A stretch of DNA of 64,000 bases from Pseudomonadota bacterium (GCA_023404675.1 JAEYAW010000035.1:123152-187151), one strand, 5' to 3'. Shown: positions 1 through 8,486, counted from the stretch's first letter. The notes: generated from the letters alone by a model not told the origin. Translations and numbers: made by a program.

Positions 1-1983
1 ATGTTCGGCATGGTGCTGGCCATCGGCATTCTGGTGGACGACGCCATCGTCGTGGTCGAGAACGTCGAACGCATCATGGCCGAGGAGGGGCTGTCGCCGA
101 AGGAGGCCACCCGCAAGGCGATGACGCAGATCACCAGCGCGATCGTCGGCATCACGCTGGTGCTGATGGCCGTGTTCATTCCGATGGCGTTTTTTCCGGG
201 CTCGGTCGGCATCATCTATCGCCAGTTCTCGGTTACGATGGTGTCCGCGATCGGATTCTCCGCGCTGATGGCGCTGTCGCTGACGCCGGCCCTGTGCGCC
301 ACCCTGCTCAAGCCGGTCGCGGCGGGGCATGGTCACGCCAGGAAGGGCGTATTCGGGCTGTTCAATCGGTTCATGGATGCCGCGACCAGCCGCTATGCGA
401 CGACCGTAGGCTGGTCGTTGAAGCGCACCGGCCGGCTGATGGTGCTCTATGCGGTGCTGCTGGTCGGTCTGTCGCTGGCCCTGGTGCGCATGCCGGGCGG
501 CTTCCTTCCCATCGACGATCAGGGCTTCATCACGACGGACGTCCAGACCCCGGCGGATTCCTCGTTCAATCGAACCGAGGCTGCGATCGAGAAGGTCGAG
601 AAGTATCTTTTGGATCGTCCGGGCATCGCCGAGGTCACGTTCCTCACCGGCTTCAGCTTCCTGGGCCAGGGAATGAACACCGCGCAGGCGTTCATCACCC
701 TCGACGACTGGTCCGAGCGTGGTCCCAACGAATCCGCCGCCGCCATCGTCAGGGATATCAATTCGAGCCTGTCATCGATCCGCGACGCGAAGATCTCGGC
801 GCTCGAACCGCCGCCGATCGACAATCTCGGCAACTCGTCCGGCTTCTCCTTCCGCCTGCAGGACCGCGGCCAGAAGGGCTATCCGGCCCTGATGGAGGCC
901 TCCGATCAGTTGATCAAGGCCGCCAACGCAAGTCCCGTGCTGCGCAACGTCTATGTGGAAGGTTTGCCGCCCGCGCCCATCGTCAATCTGAACGTCGACC
1001 GCGAGAAGGCGGGCGCGTTCGGCGTGACGTTCGAGGACATCAACAATACCATCTCGACCAATCTCGGCTCGGCTTACGTCAACGACTTCCCCAATCGCGG
1101 CCGCATGCAGCGTGTGATCGTTCAGAGCGACACTTTAGGCCGCATGAACGCGAACGATATTCTAACGTACAATGTCAAGAACAGCCGCGGGCAGCTCGTG
1201 CCGCTGTCGTCGTTCGCGACGCTGGAATGGTCGGTGGGGCCGACGCAGATCGTCGGTTTCAACTACTATCCCTCGGTGCGCATCTCGGGTGAGGCGAAGC
1301 CGGGGTTCACCTCCGGCGATGCGATCGCCGAGATGGAGCGGCTGGCCGGCCAGCTGCCGCGCGGGTTCGGCTATGACTGGACCGGACAGTCGCTGCAGGA
1401 AAAGCTGTCGGGGTCGCAGGCGCCGCTGCTGCTCGCGCTGTCGGCGCTGATCGTGTTCCTGTGTCTGGCGGCCTTGTATGAAAGCTGGACCATTCCGCTC
1501 GCGGTCATGCTCACGGTGCCGCTCGGCATCACCGGCGCGGTGCTGGCGGCGACGATGCGTGGCCTGCCGAATGACGTCTACTTCACCGTCGGCCTCATCA
1601 CGATCATCGGTCTTGCGGCAAAGGACGGCATTCTCATCATCGAGTTCGCCAAGGAGCTGCGCAGTCACGGCAAGTCATTGATCGATGCGACGCTGGAGGC
1701 TTGCAAACTGCGCTTCCGCCCCATCCTGATGACGGGTCTGGCGTTCTCCTGCGGTGTGCTTCCGATGGTGATCGCGAGCGGTGCGGGCGCGAGAAGCCAG
1801 CAGGCGCTCGGCACCAGCGTGATGGGCGGCATGATCGCCGTGGTCGTTCTGGCCCTGCTGATGGTGCCGGTGTTCTTTGTCGTCGTGATGCGGCTGTTCT
1901 CGCGTGAGGAGCGGCAGGCGCAGCGCGCGGCGGTGGAACAGGGCGAATCCTTTGGCCCGCCCAAGCCGTCGCCGGGGCATTGA
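1..1983 (+). CDS. RND multidrug efflux transporter permease, 5'-truncated by window
   Basis: Inner-membrane proton/drug antiporter of the AcrB/MexB (HAE1) family, partner of a periplasmic adaptor and an outer-membrane channel. The visible 660 residues begin at transmembrane helix 4. The motif GILVDDAIVVVENV (residues 9-22) holds the Asp-Asp pair of the proton relay, and GLAAKDGILIIEFA around residue 541 supplies the helix-10 lysine. The large second periplasmic loop lies between them. A full protein has about 1040 residues, so roughly 390 N-terminal residues lie upstream of the window and position 1 is not the true start. The gene ends with a Pro-rich tail and is followed by a strong hairpin at 2014-2044. 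The substrate cannot be told from this part. Confidence 0.95.
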   Translation: MFGMVLAIGILVDDAIVVVENVERIMAEEGLSPKEATRKAMTQITSAIVGITLVLMAVFIPMAFFPGSVGIIYRQFSVTMVSAIGFSALMALSLTPALCATLLKPVAAGHGHARKGVFGLFNRFMDAATSRYATTVGWSLKRTGRLMVLYAVLLVGLSLALVRMPGGFLPIDDQGFITTDVQTPADSSFNRTEAAIEKVEKYLLDRPGIAEVTFLTGFSFLGQGMNTAQAFITLDDWSERGPNESAAAIVRDINSSLSSIRDAKISALEPPPIDNLGNSSGFSFRLQDRGQKGYPALMEASDQLIKAANASPVLRNVYVEGLPPAPIVNLNVDREKAGAFGVTFEDINNTISTNLGSAYVNDFPNRGRMQRVIVQSDTLGRMNANDILTYNVKNSRGQLVPLSSFATLEWSVGPTQIVGFNYYPSVRISGEAKPGFTSGDAIAEMERLAGQLPRGFGYDWTGQSLQEKLSGSQAPLLLALSALIVFLCLAALYESWTIPLAVMLTVPLGITGAVLAATMRGLPNDVYFTVGLITIIGLAAKDGILIIEFAKELRSHGKSLIDATLEACKLRFRPILMTGLAFSCGVLPMVIASGAGARSQQALGTSVMGGMIAVVVLALLMVPVFFVVVMRLFSREERQAQRAAVEQGESFGPPKPSPGH

Positions 1984-2013
1984 TAGCCTGCGAGCTATGG
2001 GCAACCGGAACAG

Positions 2014-2044
2014 ACGCGGGCGGGCCCCTCAGACCCGCCCGCGT
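2014..2044 (+). terminator. Rho-independent terminator after RND gene
   Basis: Perfect 11-bp stem (2014-2024 with 2034-2044) of G/C-rich sequence, 9-nt loop, followed by GTTTCG. It sits 31 bp after the stop of the efflux gene and faces the convergent gene at 2087, so it may serve both. Confidence 0.75.
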
Positions 2045-2086
2045 GTTTCGATCGGGACGTTCCGGTCCGACCGATGTGCAGCCTGA

Positions 2087-2320
2087 TCAGGCCGCGGAAC
2101 TCCATTCGCGCGCCACTTCGTTCGCCGCCTTGCTGAGGTGGACGTGCTCATCGACGCGAGAAACCCAGGCCAGCGGCACGAAATGGTGCTTGCCGTCCGG
2201 CGCGTTGTTTTTCGTCAGCTTGATCTTGTCCTGGCCTTCGAGGTGATCGACCTTTCCGACGGTCTGTCCGTCGGAGGCCACCACATCCATGTGTTCCCGG
2301 ATCTGCGATGCATTCACCAT
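2087..2320 (-). CDS. DUF2171 family small protein
   Basis: A 77-residue soluble protein. The N-terminal half (VASDGQTVGKVDHLEG) matches the DUF2171 / PRC-barrel-like pattern seen in many rhizobial small proteins, followed by a section rich in Lys and Asp and a C-terminal helix. A good ribosome site (GGGAGGA) lies 5-6 bases before the ATG. No biochemical role is established for the family; PRC-barrel relatives are linked to stress or RNA processing, which I would not transfer here. It is monocistronic, with 67 bp to the next minus-strand gene. Confidence 0.8.
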   Translation of the reverse strand: MVNASQIREHMDVVASDGQTVGKVDHLEGQDKIKLTKNNAPDGKHHFVPLAWVSRVDEHVHLSKAANEVAREWSSAA

Positions 2321-2387
2321 GTGGTCCTCCCGTGATCGGCCCCGTCGGGAAACGCACGGGTCCCGGGATTGTTTCTGGCTGGCGTCA

Positions 2388-2642
2388 TCAGTGGCGGTCG
2401 GTCGTGACCACGCGCGCCTGCATCACCACCAGTTTGGAGCCTTCCTTGCGCAGGCAGGAGGCCTCGAAGTTCGGCCAGGCCTGTTCGGAACAGTCCCGCC
2501 CGACCGGGCGGATGTCGAGGCGGTCGGCCTTGGCGAGCGGCGCGGGAACGCTCGCCTCGACCCGGGGGGCGAATCCCGGGAGTACGGTCAGGGCTGCGGC
2601 GATGAAGGCCGCAACGGCAATCGCGGAAAGAGCCTTGATCAT
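2388..2642 (-). CDS. Small secreted protein with two cysteines, unknown function
   Basis: 84 residues. A hydrophobic segment (residues 5-22) followed by small residues looks like a signal peptide, so the mature protein should be periplasmic. It has two cysteines (C51, C63) that could form a disulfide, in the pattern CSEQAWPNFEASCL. I recognise this as a recurrent small secreted family of Rhizobiales without a known role. An AGGGGA ribosome site precedes the ATG. A 17-bp palindrome lies 79-95 bp upstream of the start (2721-2737). Confidence 0.7.
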   Translation of the reverse strand: MIKALSAIAVAAFIAAALTVLPGFAPRVEASVPAPLAKADRLDIRPVGRDCSEQAWPNFEASCLRKEGSKLVVMQARVVTTDRH

Positions 2643-3034
2643 GACGGTCCCCTGTCATTGGTTTTTACGTTTATGAAACCATTGATAGGCCGATCCGGTT
2701 TCCACCCGTCTTCGTGATGGGACGAAATGGTTTCGTCGTCCGGGAGAGATGTTTCGTCCCGCGGCATGCCACGACATAAAAGTCCCCAAAAGCCCCAAAA
2801 ATCCCGTTTTCCCAAAGGGGCGCCTGCTTCTGCGGCAGTCTGGTGACGCAGCGGCGAAGACCGGAGGCGGAGCAGCGGCGGGCGCGGCGCTTGCCGGGAG
2901 CCCACCGCTCGGGCTAGAGCATCGGCCTGAAAACAGTGGCGGCTGGCGGGGTCGTCGTTGCCCCGGCGGCCGTTGTGTGCGGTCGCGGGCGGCGGCGCGC
3001 TCCAGCGGCACCGAAAGGGAGGCCGGAGTCTCGC
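2643..3034. other. Intergenic region between divergent genes; no gene seen
   Basis: 392 bp without a convincing gene. It contains the operator-like inverted repeat at 2721-2737, a related half site TTTCGTCCC at 2752-2760, and A/C-rich direct repeats (CCCCAAAA units, about 2782-2802). A stretch near 2914-2944 vaguely resembles a degenerate rhizobial intergenic repeat. Candidate frames here are Arg/Pro-rich, lack ribosome sites and look like high-GC noise. Confidence 0.6.
2721..2737. promoter_or_regulatory. 17-bp inverted repeat, operator-like
   Basis: GACGAAA-TGG-TTTCGTC is a perfect 7-bp inverted repeat with a 3-bp spacer. A further half site (TTTCGTCCC) follows 14 bp later. It lies upstream of the small secreted protein gene that starts at 2642 on the minus strand. 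The spacing suits a dimeric repressor or activator, but none is encoded nearby. Confidence 0.35.
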
Positions 3035-3535
3035 ATGACGACCCGTACAGCTTTCTATCCCGGCTCGTTCGATCCCGTGACCAACGGCCATCTCGACGTG
3101 GTGCGGCAGGCCGCGAGCCTCGTCGACCGGCTTGTGGTTGCCATCGGCATTCACCCGGGCAAGAAGCCGCTGTTCACGACAGAGGAGCGGCTGCAGATGG
3201 TGCGCGAGGTGTTCGGACCGGCGGTCGGTGACGCGGGATGCGAACTCGACTGCGTGACGTTCGACGACCTCACTGTCACGGCGGCGCAACGTGCGGGCGC
3301 GACGATCCTCATTCGCGGCCTGCGCGACGGGACGGACCTCGACTATGAAATGCAGATCGCCGGCATGAACGAGAGCATGGCGCCGGATCTGCGCACCGTG
3401 TTCCTGCCGGCTTCCGCGACCGTCCGCCCGATCACGGCCACACTCGTGCGCCAGATCGCCAGTATGGGCGGCAACGTTTCGAACTTCGTCCCCGCGCCGG
3501 TCGCGGACCGCCTGAAAATCAAATTCCCCGGCTGA
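3035..3535 (+). CDS. coaD: Phosphopantetheine adenylyltransferase
   Basis: Fourth step of coenzyme A synthesis: transfers AMP from ATP to 4'-phosphopantetheine, giving dephospho-CoA and pyrophosphate, in the cytoplasm. 166 residues, the usual length. The nucleotidyltransferase signature GSFDPVTNGH is at residues 10-19. The family segment around residue 90 (RGLRDGTDLDYEMQIAGMN) and the C-terminal VRQIASMGGNVSNFVP block are intact. The ATG at 3035 was chosen because the alignment with the family starts there; an in-frame upstream extension is low-complexity. It heads a compact run with two cyclophilins, queA and tgt. Confidence 0.97.
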   Translation: MTTRTAFYPGSFDPVTNGHLDVVRQAASLVDRLVVAIGIHPGKKPLFTTEERLQMVREVFGPAVGDAGCELDCVTFDDLTVTAAQRAGATILIRGLRDGTDLDYEMQIAGMNESMAPDLRTVFLPASATVRPITATLVRQIASMGGNVSNFVPAPVADRLKIKFPG

Positions 3536-3562
3536 CCGCCGTTTTCCCTCCTGGAGTCGTTC

Positions 3563-4126
3563 ATGATCCGACTGCTCGCCATCGTCGCCGCGCTGATGTT
3601 CGCCGTTCCGGCGTTCGCCCAGCCGCTCCCCGCCAATCTCGACAAGGCCAACGCGCTCGTGATCGACACGACGCAGGGCCGCATCGTCATCAAGCTGCGG
3701 ACCGATCTGGCTCCGAACCACGCCGAGCGGCTGAAGACGCTGGCGCGCGAGGGCTTCTATAACAACGTGCCGTTCCATCGCGTGATGGGCGGGTTCATGG
3801 CGCAGACCGGCGACGGCCAGAACTTCAACGGCACCGGCGGCTCGAAATATCCGAACCTGAAGGCCGAATTCACCCCGACCCAGTTCAAGCGCGGCGTCGT
3901 CGGCATGGCGCGGCGCGGCGACAGCGTCGATTCCGCCAATTCGCAGTTCTTCATCATGTTCGGCGACGCGCCGAGCCTGAACGGACAGTACACCGTGATC
4001 GGCGAGGTGGCGTCCGGCATGGACGTGGTCGACAAGCTGAAGAAAGCCCCGCAGGGCTCGCCGAGCGGAGCCGTGACCGATCCCGACAAGATGGTGAAGG
4101 TGCAGGTCGCTTCCGACATCAAGTAA
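3563..4126 (+). CDS. Periplasmic peptidyl-prolyl cis-trans isomerase (cyclophilin)
   Basis: Catalyses proline cis-trans isomerisation during protein folding. 187 residues. A signal peptide of about 19 residues ends in AFA-Q, so this copy is exported. The cyclophilin core follows with FHRV (71-74), QTGD (81-84) and the downstream QFFIMF and GEV..G motifs. It lies 27 bp after coaD and 57 bp before a second, unexported cyclophilin with the same core, a compartment-split tandem duplicate pair. Catalytic Arg of FHRV is present. Confidence 0.93.
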   Translation: MIRLLAIVAALMFAVPAFAQPLPANLDKANALVIDTTQGRIVIKLRTDLAPNHAERLKTLAREGFYNNVPFHRVMGGFMAQTGDGQNFNGTGGSKYPNLKAEFTPTQFKRGVVGMARRGDSVDSANSQFFIMFGDAPSLNGQYTVIGEVASGMDVVDKLKKAPQGSPSGAVTDPDKMVKVQVASDIK

Positions 4127-4183
4127 TCGCAAGGGCGGCATGCGCTGCCGCCTCTCTCTCCCGGACCAGAAGAAAGAACAGTC

Positions 4184-4651
4184 ATGGCCGCTACCGAAAA
4201 CACCCTCATTCTCGACACCACGCAGGGCCCCGTCACCATCGAGATGCGTCCCGATCTCGCCCCGAACCATGTCGCGCGCATCAAGGAACTGGTCCGCGAG
4301 GGCTTCTATGACGGCATCGTGTTCCATCGCGTGATCGAGGGCTTCATGGCGCAGACCGGCTGCCCGCACGGCACCGGCACCGGCGGTTCCGGCAAGAAGC
4401 TGAAGGCCGAGTTCAACGAGGAGCCGCACGTGCGCGGCACGGCCTCGATGGCCCGCGCCGCCAATCCGGATTCCGGCGACAGCCAGTTCTTCATCTGCTT
4501 CGACGACGCCCGCTTCCTCGACCGCCAGTACACGGTGTGGGGCAAGGTGACCGAAGGCATGGAGAACGTCGACAAGATCAAGCGCGGCGAGCCGGTCCAG
4601 AACCCGGACAAGATCGTCAAGGCGCGCATGGCGATCGACGAGGCGGCGTAA
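4184..4651 (+). CDS. Cytoplasmic peptidyl-prolyl cis-trans isomerase (PpiB type)
   Basis: 155-residue cyclophilin without a signal peptide, so cytoplasmic. FHRV (47-50), QTGC (57-60) and QFFICF (about 98-103) mark the active site. It is close in sequence to the exported copy just upstream (DTTQG, RPDLAPNH and REGFY blocks shared), so the two probably arose by tandem duplication. The ATG was taken because the protein then starts directly with the first beta strand. queA follows after 57 bp. Confidence 0.93.
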   Translation: MAATENTLILDTTQGPVTIEMRPDLAPNHVARIKELVREGFYDGIVFHRVIEGFMAQTGCPHGTGTGGSGKKLKAEFNEEPHVRGTASMARAANPDSGDSQFFICFDDARFLDRQYTVWGKVTEGMENVDKIKRGEPVQNPDKIVKARMAIDEAA

Positions 4652-4708
4652 AGCCTGCGTCGCGACAGGGCGCTTGCCGATCCCGCCTGCGTGTGACAGG
4701 CAGGCGCC

Positions 4709-5893
4709 ATGCGTACCGATCTCTTCGACTTCGACCTTCCGGCCGACCGCATTGCCCTGCGGCCGGCCGTTCCGCGTGATGCGGCGCGGATGCTGGTGGT
4801 GCGGCCGCCGTCCATGGCGTTTTCGAGCGAAGCGGAGACCGGTTCGCGTGAAGACAGCGCATCAAATCGAGAGCCCGGGGCAGGTCAGCGGTTCGAAGAA
4901 AAGCCGAACGGCGCCAGCCTGACGGACCTGCATGTCCGCGACCTGCCGGGCCTGCTGCGGGCGGGCGACCAGATCGTCGTCAACGACACGCGGGTGATTT
5001 CGGCGCAGCTGACCGGCCGCCGCATCGGGCGCGGCGAGGCGGAGCCTCGGATCGAGGCGACGCTGATCAAGCGGATCGATGGTTCGCGCTGGCAGGCGCT
5101 GGTGAAGCCCGCCAAGCGGCTGGCGGTCGGCGACGCCGTGCGGTTCGGCAACGAGGGGCGGGTGTGCCTGCTGGGGCATCTCGACGCCAGCGTGGAACAC
5201 AAGGGCGAGGCGGGCGAGGTGACGCTGGCCTTCGTGTTTCATGGGCCGGCGCTGGATCAGGCCATTGCCGAGGTCGGCGCGGTGCCGCTGCCGCCCTACA
5301 TCGCCGCCCGGCGTGCACCCGATGACAAGGACGATGCGGATTATCAGACCATGTTCGCGGCGAACGAAGGCGCGGTGGCCGCGCCGACGGCCGGCCTGCA
5401 TTTCACGCCGCAGCTTGAGGCGGCGCTCGCCGCGCGCGGCGTCGCGATCCAGCGGATCACGCTGCACGTCGGCGCGGGCACCTTCCTGCCGGTCAAGGCG
5501 GACGACACGCACGACCATCGCATGCATGCCGAGTGGGGCACGATCTCCGCCGACACGGCGGCGGCGCTGAACGAGGCGCGCGCGAAAGGCGGCCGTATCG
5601 TCGCGGTCGGCACCACATCGCTGCGGCTGCTGGAGAGCGCGGCGCGGGAGGACGGGACCGTCGCGCCGTTCGCGGACGAGACCTCGATCTTCATCACGCC
5701 GGGCTATCGCTTCCGCGCGGTCGATATGCTGATGACGAATTTCCACCTGCCGCGCTCGACGCTGTTTATGCTGGTCAGCGCGTTCAGCGGCCTCGACACC
5801 ATGAAGCGGGCCTATGCACACGCCATCGCGAGCGGCTATCGCTTCTATTCCTATGGCGACGCCAGTTTGTTGTTCCGGTCAACCGAGCCATGA
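4709..5893 (+). CDS. queA: S-adenosylmethionine:tRNA ribosyltransferase-isomerase
   Basis: Penultimate step of queuosine synthesis: transfers and isomerises the ribosyl part of SAM to 7-aminomethyl-7-deazaguanine in tRNA, giving epoxyqueuosine. Family blocks are clear: FDLPADRIA at the N-terminus, VVNDTRVI (90-97), APTAGLHFT, HVGAGTF and a C-terminal YGDASLLF. The protein is 394 residues against about 350-360 usually. The excess is a hydrophilic insertion at about residues 34-69, translated from a dispersed repeat (see 4818-4882). The stop overlaps the start of tgt (ATGA), implying coupled translation. Confidence 0.95.
   Translation: MRTDLFDFDLPADRIALRPAVPRDAARMLVVRPPSMAFSSEAETGSREDSASNREPGAGQRFEEKPNGASLTDLHVRDLPGLLRAGDQIVVNDTRVISAQLTGRRIGRGEAEPRIEATLIKRIDGSRWQALVKPAKRLAVGDAVRFGNEGRVCLLGHLDASVEHKGEAGEVTLAFVFHGPALDQAIAEVGAVPLPPYIAARRAPDDKDDADYQTMFAANEGAVAAPTAGLHFTPQLEAALAARGVAIQRITLHVGAGTFLPVKADDTHDHRMHAEWGTISADTAAALNEARAKGGRIVAVGTTSLRLLESAAREDGTVAPFADETSIFITPGYRFRAVDMLMTNFHLPRSTLFMLVSAFSGLDTMKRAYAHAIASGYRFYSYGDASLLFRSTEP
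4818..4882. repeat. Dispersed repeat inserted in frame within queA
   Basis: The sequence GCGTTTTCGAGCGAAG... ACCGGTTCGCGTGAAGA... matches, from memory, a dispersed intergenic repeat common in Bradyrhizobium-type genomes. Here it is read in frame as FSSEAETGSREDSASN, a hydrophilic peptide, at the point where QueA is longer than its family. Exact element ends were not determined. Confidence 0.55.
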
Positions 5894-7023
5894 GCCTTCC
5901 GAACCATTTTCAACTGCGCGCGCGGGACGGCGCGGCACGTACCGGAGTTCTGACGACGCCGCACGGCGACGTCCGCACGCCCGCCTTCATGCCGGTCGGC
6001 ACCGCCGGCGCGATGAAAGGCATCCACTGGCGCGACGTGCGCGAGGCGGGCGCGGATATCGTGCTCGGCAACACCTATCATCTGATGCTGCGGCCCGGCG
6101 CGAAGCGGATCGCGGCGCTTGGCGGGCTGCAGCGCTTCACCGGCTGGAACGGTCCGATGCTGACCGACTCCGGCGGCTTTCAGGTGATGTCGCTGGCGCA
6201 GTTGCGGAAGGTCACGGAGCAGGGCGTTGCATTCCGCTCGCACATCGATGGCGCGAAGATCGATCTCACGCCGGAACGCGCCATCGAGGTCCAGCGTCTG
6301 CTCGGCTCCGACATCGCCATGCAGCTCGACGAATGCGTGCGGCTTCCGGCCGAGCGCGCCGAGATCGCGCGCGCCATGGAGTTGTCGCTGCGCTGGGCGG
6401 AGCGCTGCCGCCGCGCCTTCGAGGGCGCGCCTGAAGGGCGCATGCTGTTCGGCATCGTGCAGGGCGGCGATATCCCGGCGCTGCGTCATGCGAGCGCCGA
6501 TCGCCTGGTCGATATCGGCTTTCATGGATATGCCGTCGGCGGCCTCGCGGTGGGCGAGCCGCAAGCGGTGATGCTGGCGATGATCGAGGAGGTCGCGCCG
6601 CGCCTGCCGGTGGACCGGCCGCGTTATCTGATGGGCGTCGGCACGCCGGACGATCTTCTGGAATCCGTCGCGCGCGGCATCGATCTATTCGACTGCGTGC
6701 TGCCGACGCGCAACGGCCGCCACGGCGTCGCGTTCACCCGGTTCGGCCCGGTCAATCTGCGCAACGCCCGCCACGCCGACGATCCGCGTCCGCTCGACGA
6801 GGCCAGCGAATGGCCGGGCGCGAACGGCTACGCGCGCGCCTATCTTCACCATCTCATCAAGGCCGGCGAGGCGCTTGGTGCGACGCTGCTGTCCGAAATC
6901 AATATCGCCTATTTCCAGTCGCTGATGGGCGGCATGCGCGCCGCCATCGCGGCAGGCACCTTCGCGGCGTTTCGTGACGAGACCAAAGCGAACTGGGCAC
7001 GCGGCGACATTGCACCGCTCTGA
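5890..7023 (+). CDS. tgt: tRNA-guanine transglycosylase without the usual zinc site
   Basis: Exchanges guanine-34 of GUN-anticodon tRNAs for preQ1. 377 residues. The barrel is intact: TDSGGFQVMSL with D93, GGLAVGE (218-223), and FDCVLPTRNGRHG with nucleophile D268. The C-terminal zinc subdomain normally has CxCxxC plus a distant His; here those places are S306, W308, A311 and I337, so all four ligands are gone while the fold around them (RAYLHHL) is kept. The ATG overlaps the queA stop. Confidence 0.95.
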   Translation: MSLPNHFQLRARDGAARTGVLTTPHGDVRTPAFMPVGTAGAMKGIHWRDVREAGADIVLGNTYHLMLRPGAKRIAALGGLQRFTGWNGPMLTDSGGFQVMSLAQLRKVTEQGVAFRSHIDGAKIDLTPERAIEVQRLLGSDIAMQLDECVRLPAERAEIARAMELSLRWAERCRRAFEGAPEGRMLFGIVQGGDIPALRHASADRLVDIGFHGYAVGGLAVGEPQAVMLAMIEEVAPRLPVDRPRYLMGVGTPDDLLESVARGIDLFDCVLPTRNGRHGVAFTRFGPVNLRNARHADDPRPLDEASEWPGANGYARAYLHHLIKAGEALGATLLSEINIAYFQSLMGGMRAAIAAGTFAAFRDETKANWARGDIAPL

Positions 7024-7047
7024 CCGGCGCATCGCGTTCGGCTGATC

Positions 7048-7275
7048 TCACGTGCAGGCGAACGCCGTCACCGTGTGATGCGTGACATGCCCGTAACCAC
7101 ACGTGTCGCAGGTCCACAGATATGTGACGACATCCTCGGCGACGAGGGCGGACGCTTCCGCCGCAATCATCGAATCGGCACACACCGGGCACGCCGGCAT
7201 CTCCGCAAGACGGAGGGGAAGGGGCGGCGCGGTACGTGACGCATCGGACGGGCGGATTTCAGCAATGGCTGCCAT
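7048..7275 (-). CDS. Small zinc-ribbon-like protein, unknown function
   Basis: 75 residues with two cysteine pairs, CPVC (about 29-32) and CDTC-GYGH (about 56-62), the arrangement of a zinc ribbon. The start at 7275 is set by an excellent ribosome site (GAGGAGG) 6 bases upstream; longer in-frame versions lack one. No other domain is visible. It is transcribed alone, convergent with tgt and divergent from cysK. A role in nucleic-acid or protein binding is only a guess. Confidence 0.7.
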   Translation of the reverse strand: MAAIAEIRPSDASRTAPPLPLRLAEMPACPVCADSMIAAEASALVAEDVVTYLWTCDTCGYGHVTHHTVTAFACT

Positions 7276-7480
7276 ACGCGACCTCCTCTCGATGTGATTT
7301 GCACCTCGAACATTGAATGAAATCCTTGACGGGAGCGCAACATAAATGCGTTCACAATCGGGAAATTCGGTATTGCGGCGCAACGCTCCGTGAGCACCTC
7401 GTGTGCTTGCGTGAAACATCGTCCACCCGGATGATATCGGTCATCCTGTAACGAGACCTCGAACAGAACGGAGATCAGCG

Positions 7481-8461
7481 ATGGACACAGCGAGCCCTGC
7501 CGCGTCGGCGACCCACGTTCCCGGCCGTGGCCGAATTTACGACAGCATCGCGGACGCGATCGGAGACACGCCGCTGGTGCGCCTCAACCACCTGCCCCAG
7601 CAGCGCGGCGTGAAGGCGGCCATTCTCGCCAAACTTGAATATTTCAATCCGGCGGCCAGCGTGAAGGATCGCATCGGCTCTGCAATGATCGCGGCGATGG
7701 AACGCGAAGGCGTTATCAAGCCGGATTCGGTGCTGATCGAGCCGACCTCGGGCAACACCGGAATCGCGCTGGCGATGGTGGCGGCGGCGCGCGGCTATCG
7801 GCTCAAGCTGGTGATGCCGGAATCGATGTCGATCGAGCGGCGCAAGATGCTGGCGTTCCTCGGGGCCGAACTGGTGCTGACGCCGGCGGCGCAGGGCATG
7901 AAGGGAGCGATCGCGATGGCCGAAGAGCTGGTGCGCACCACGCCCAATACGGTGATGCCGCAGCAGTTCAAGAACCTCGCCAATCCTGAGATCCACCGCC
8001 GCACCACGGCCGAGGAGATCTGGAACGACACCAGGGGCGGCGTTGATATCGTCGTGGCGGGCGTCGGCACCGGCGGCACCATCACCGGCGTCGGGCAGGT
8101 GCTCAAGCCGCGCAAGGCGTCGCTGAGGATGGTCGCGGTCGAGCCGGAGGAAAGCCCGGTGCTGTCCGGCGGCGCGCCTGCGCCGCACAAGATCCAGGGC
8201 ATCGGCGCGGGCTTCGTGCCCGACATTCTCGATCGGTCTGTCATCGACGAGATCGTAAAGATCGGCAGCAGCACCGCGATCGAGACGTCGCGCGCGATGG
8301 CGCGCGCCGAGGGGATTCCGGGCGGCATCTCGTCGGGAGCCGCCATCGCGGCGGCCATGGAGCTGGGCGCGCGGCCCGAGAATGCGGGCAAGATGATCGT
8401 CGCGATCGTGCCGTCGTTCTCGGAGCGCTATCTGTCCACGGCGCTGTTCGAGGGGATCTAG
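7481..8461 (+). CDS. cysK: Cysteine synthase A (O-acetylserine sulfhydrylase)
   Basis: PLP enzyme that makes cysteine from O-acetylserine and sulfide in the cytoplasm. 326 residues, normal length. Seen: IGDTPLVRL (27-35), PLP lysine K62 in ASVKDRIG, the SGNTG substrate loop, the phosphate-binding GTGGT loop and the C-terminal serine region. There is a short extra N-terminal lead of about 18 residues before the family begins. It stands alone, with 205 bp upstream for a promoter and a hairpin terminator 25 bp after the stop. Confidence 0.96.
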   Translation: MDTASPAASATHVPGRGRIYDSIADAIGDTPLVRLNHLPQQRGVKAAILAKLEYFNPAASVKDRIGSAMIAAMEREGVIKPDSVLIEPTSGNTGIALAMVAAARGYRLKLVMPESMSIERRKMLAFLGAELVLTPAAQGMKGAIAMAEELVRTTPNTVMPQQFKNLANPEIHRRTTAEEIWNDTRGGVDIVVAGVGTGGTITGVGQVLKPRKASLRMVAVEPEESPVLSGGAPAPHKIQGIGAGFVPDILDRSVIDEIVKIGSSTAIETSRAMARAEGIPGGISSGAAIAAAMELGARPENAGKMIVAIVPSFSERYLSTALFEGI

Positions 8462-8486
8462 CTAACGCAGCGATGCGCAGGACAAG

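Noticed and set aside
2914..2944. Degenerate intergenic repeat (CTAGAGCATCGGCCTGAAAACAGTGG)
   Set aside because: Resembles a rhizobial repeat only loosely from memory; too short and degenerate to call.
2639..4429. Minus-strand open frame of 596 codons opposite coaD and the cyclophilins
   Set aside because: Antisense of three clear genes, low-complexity composition.
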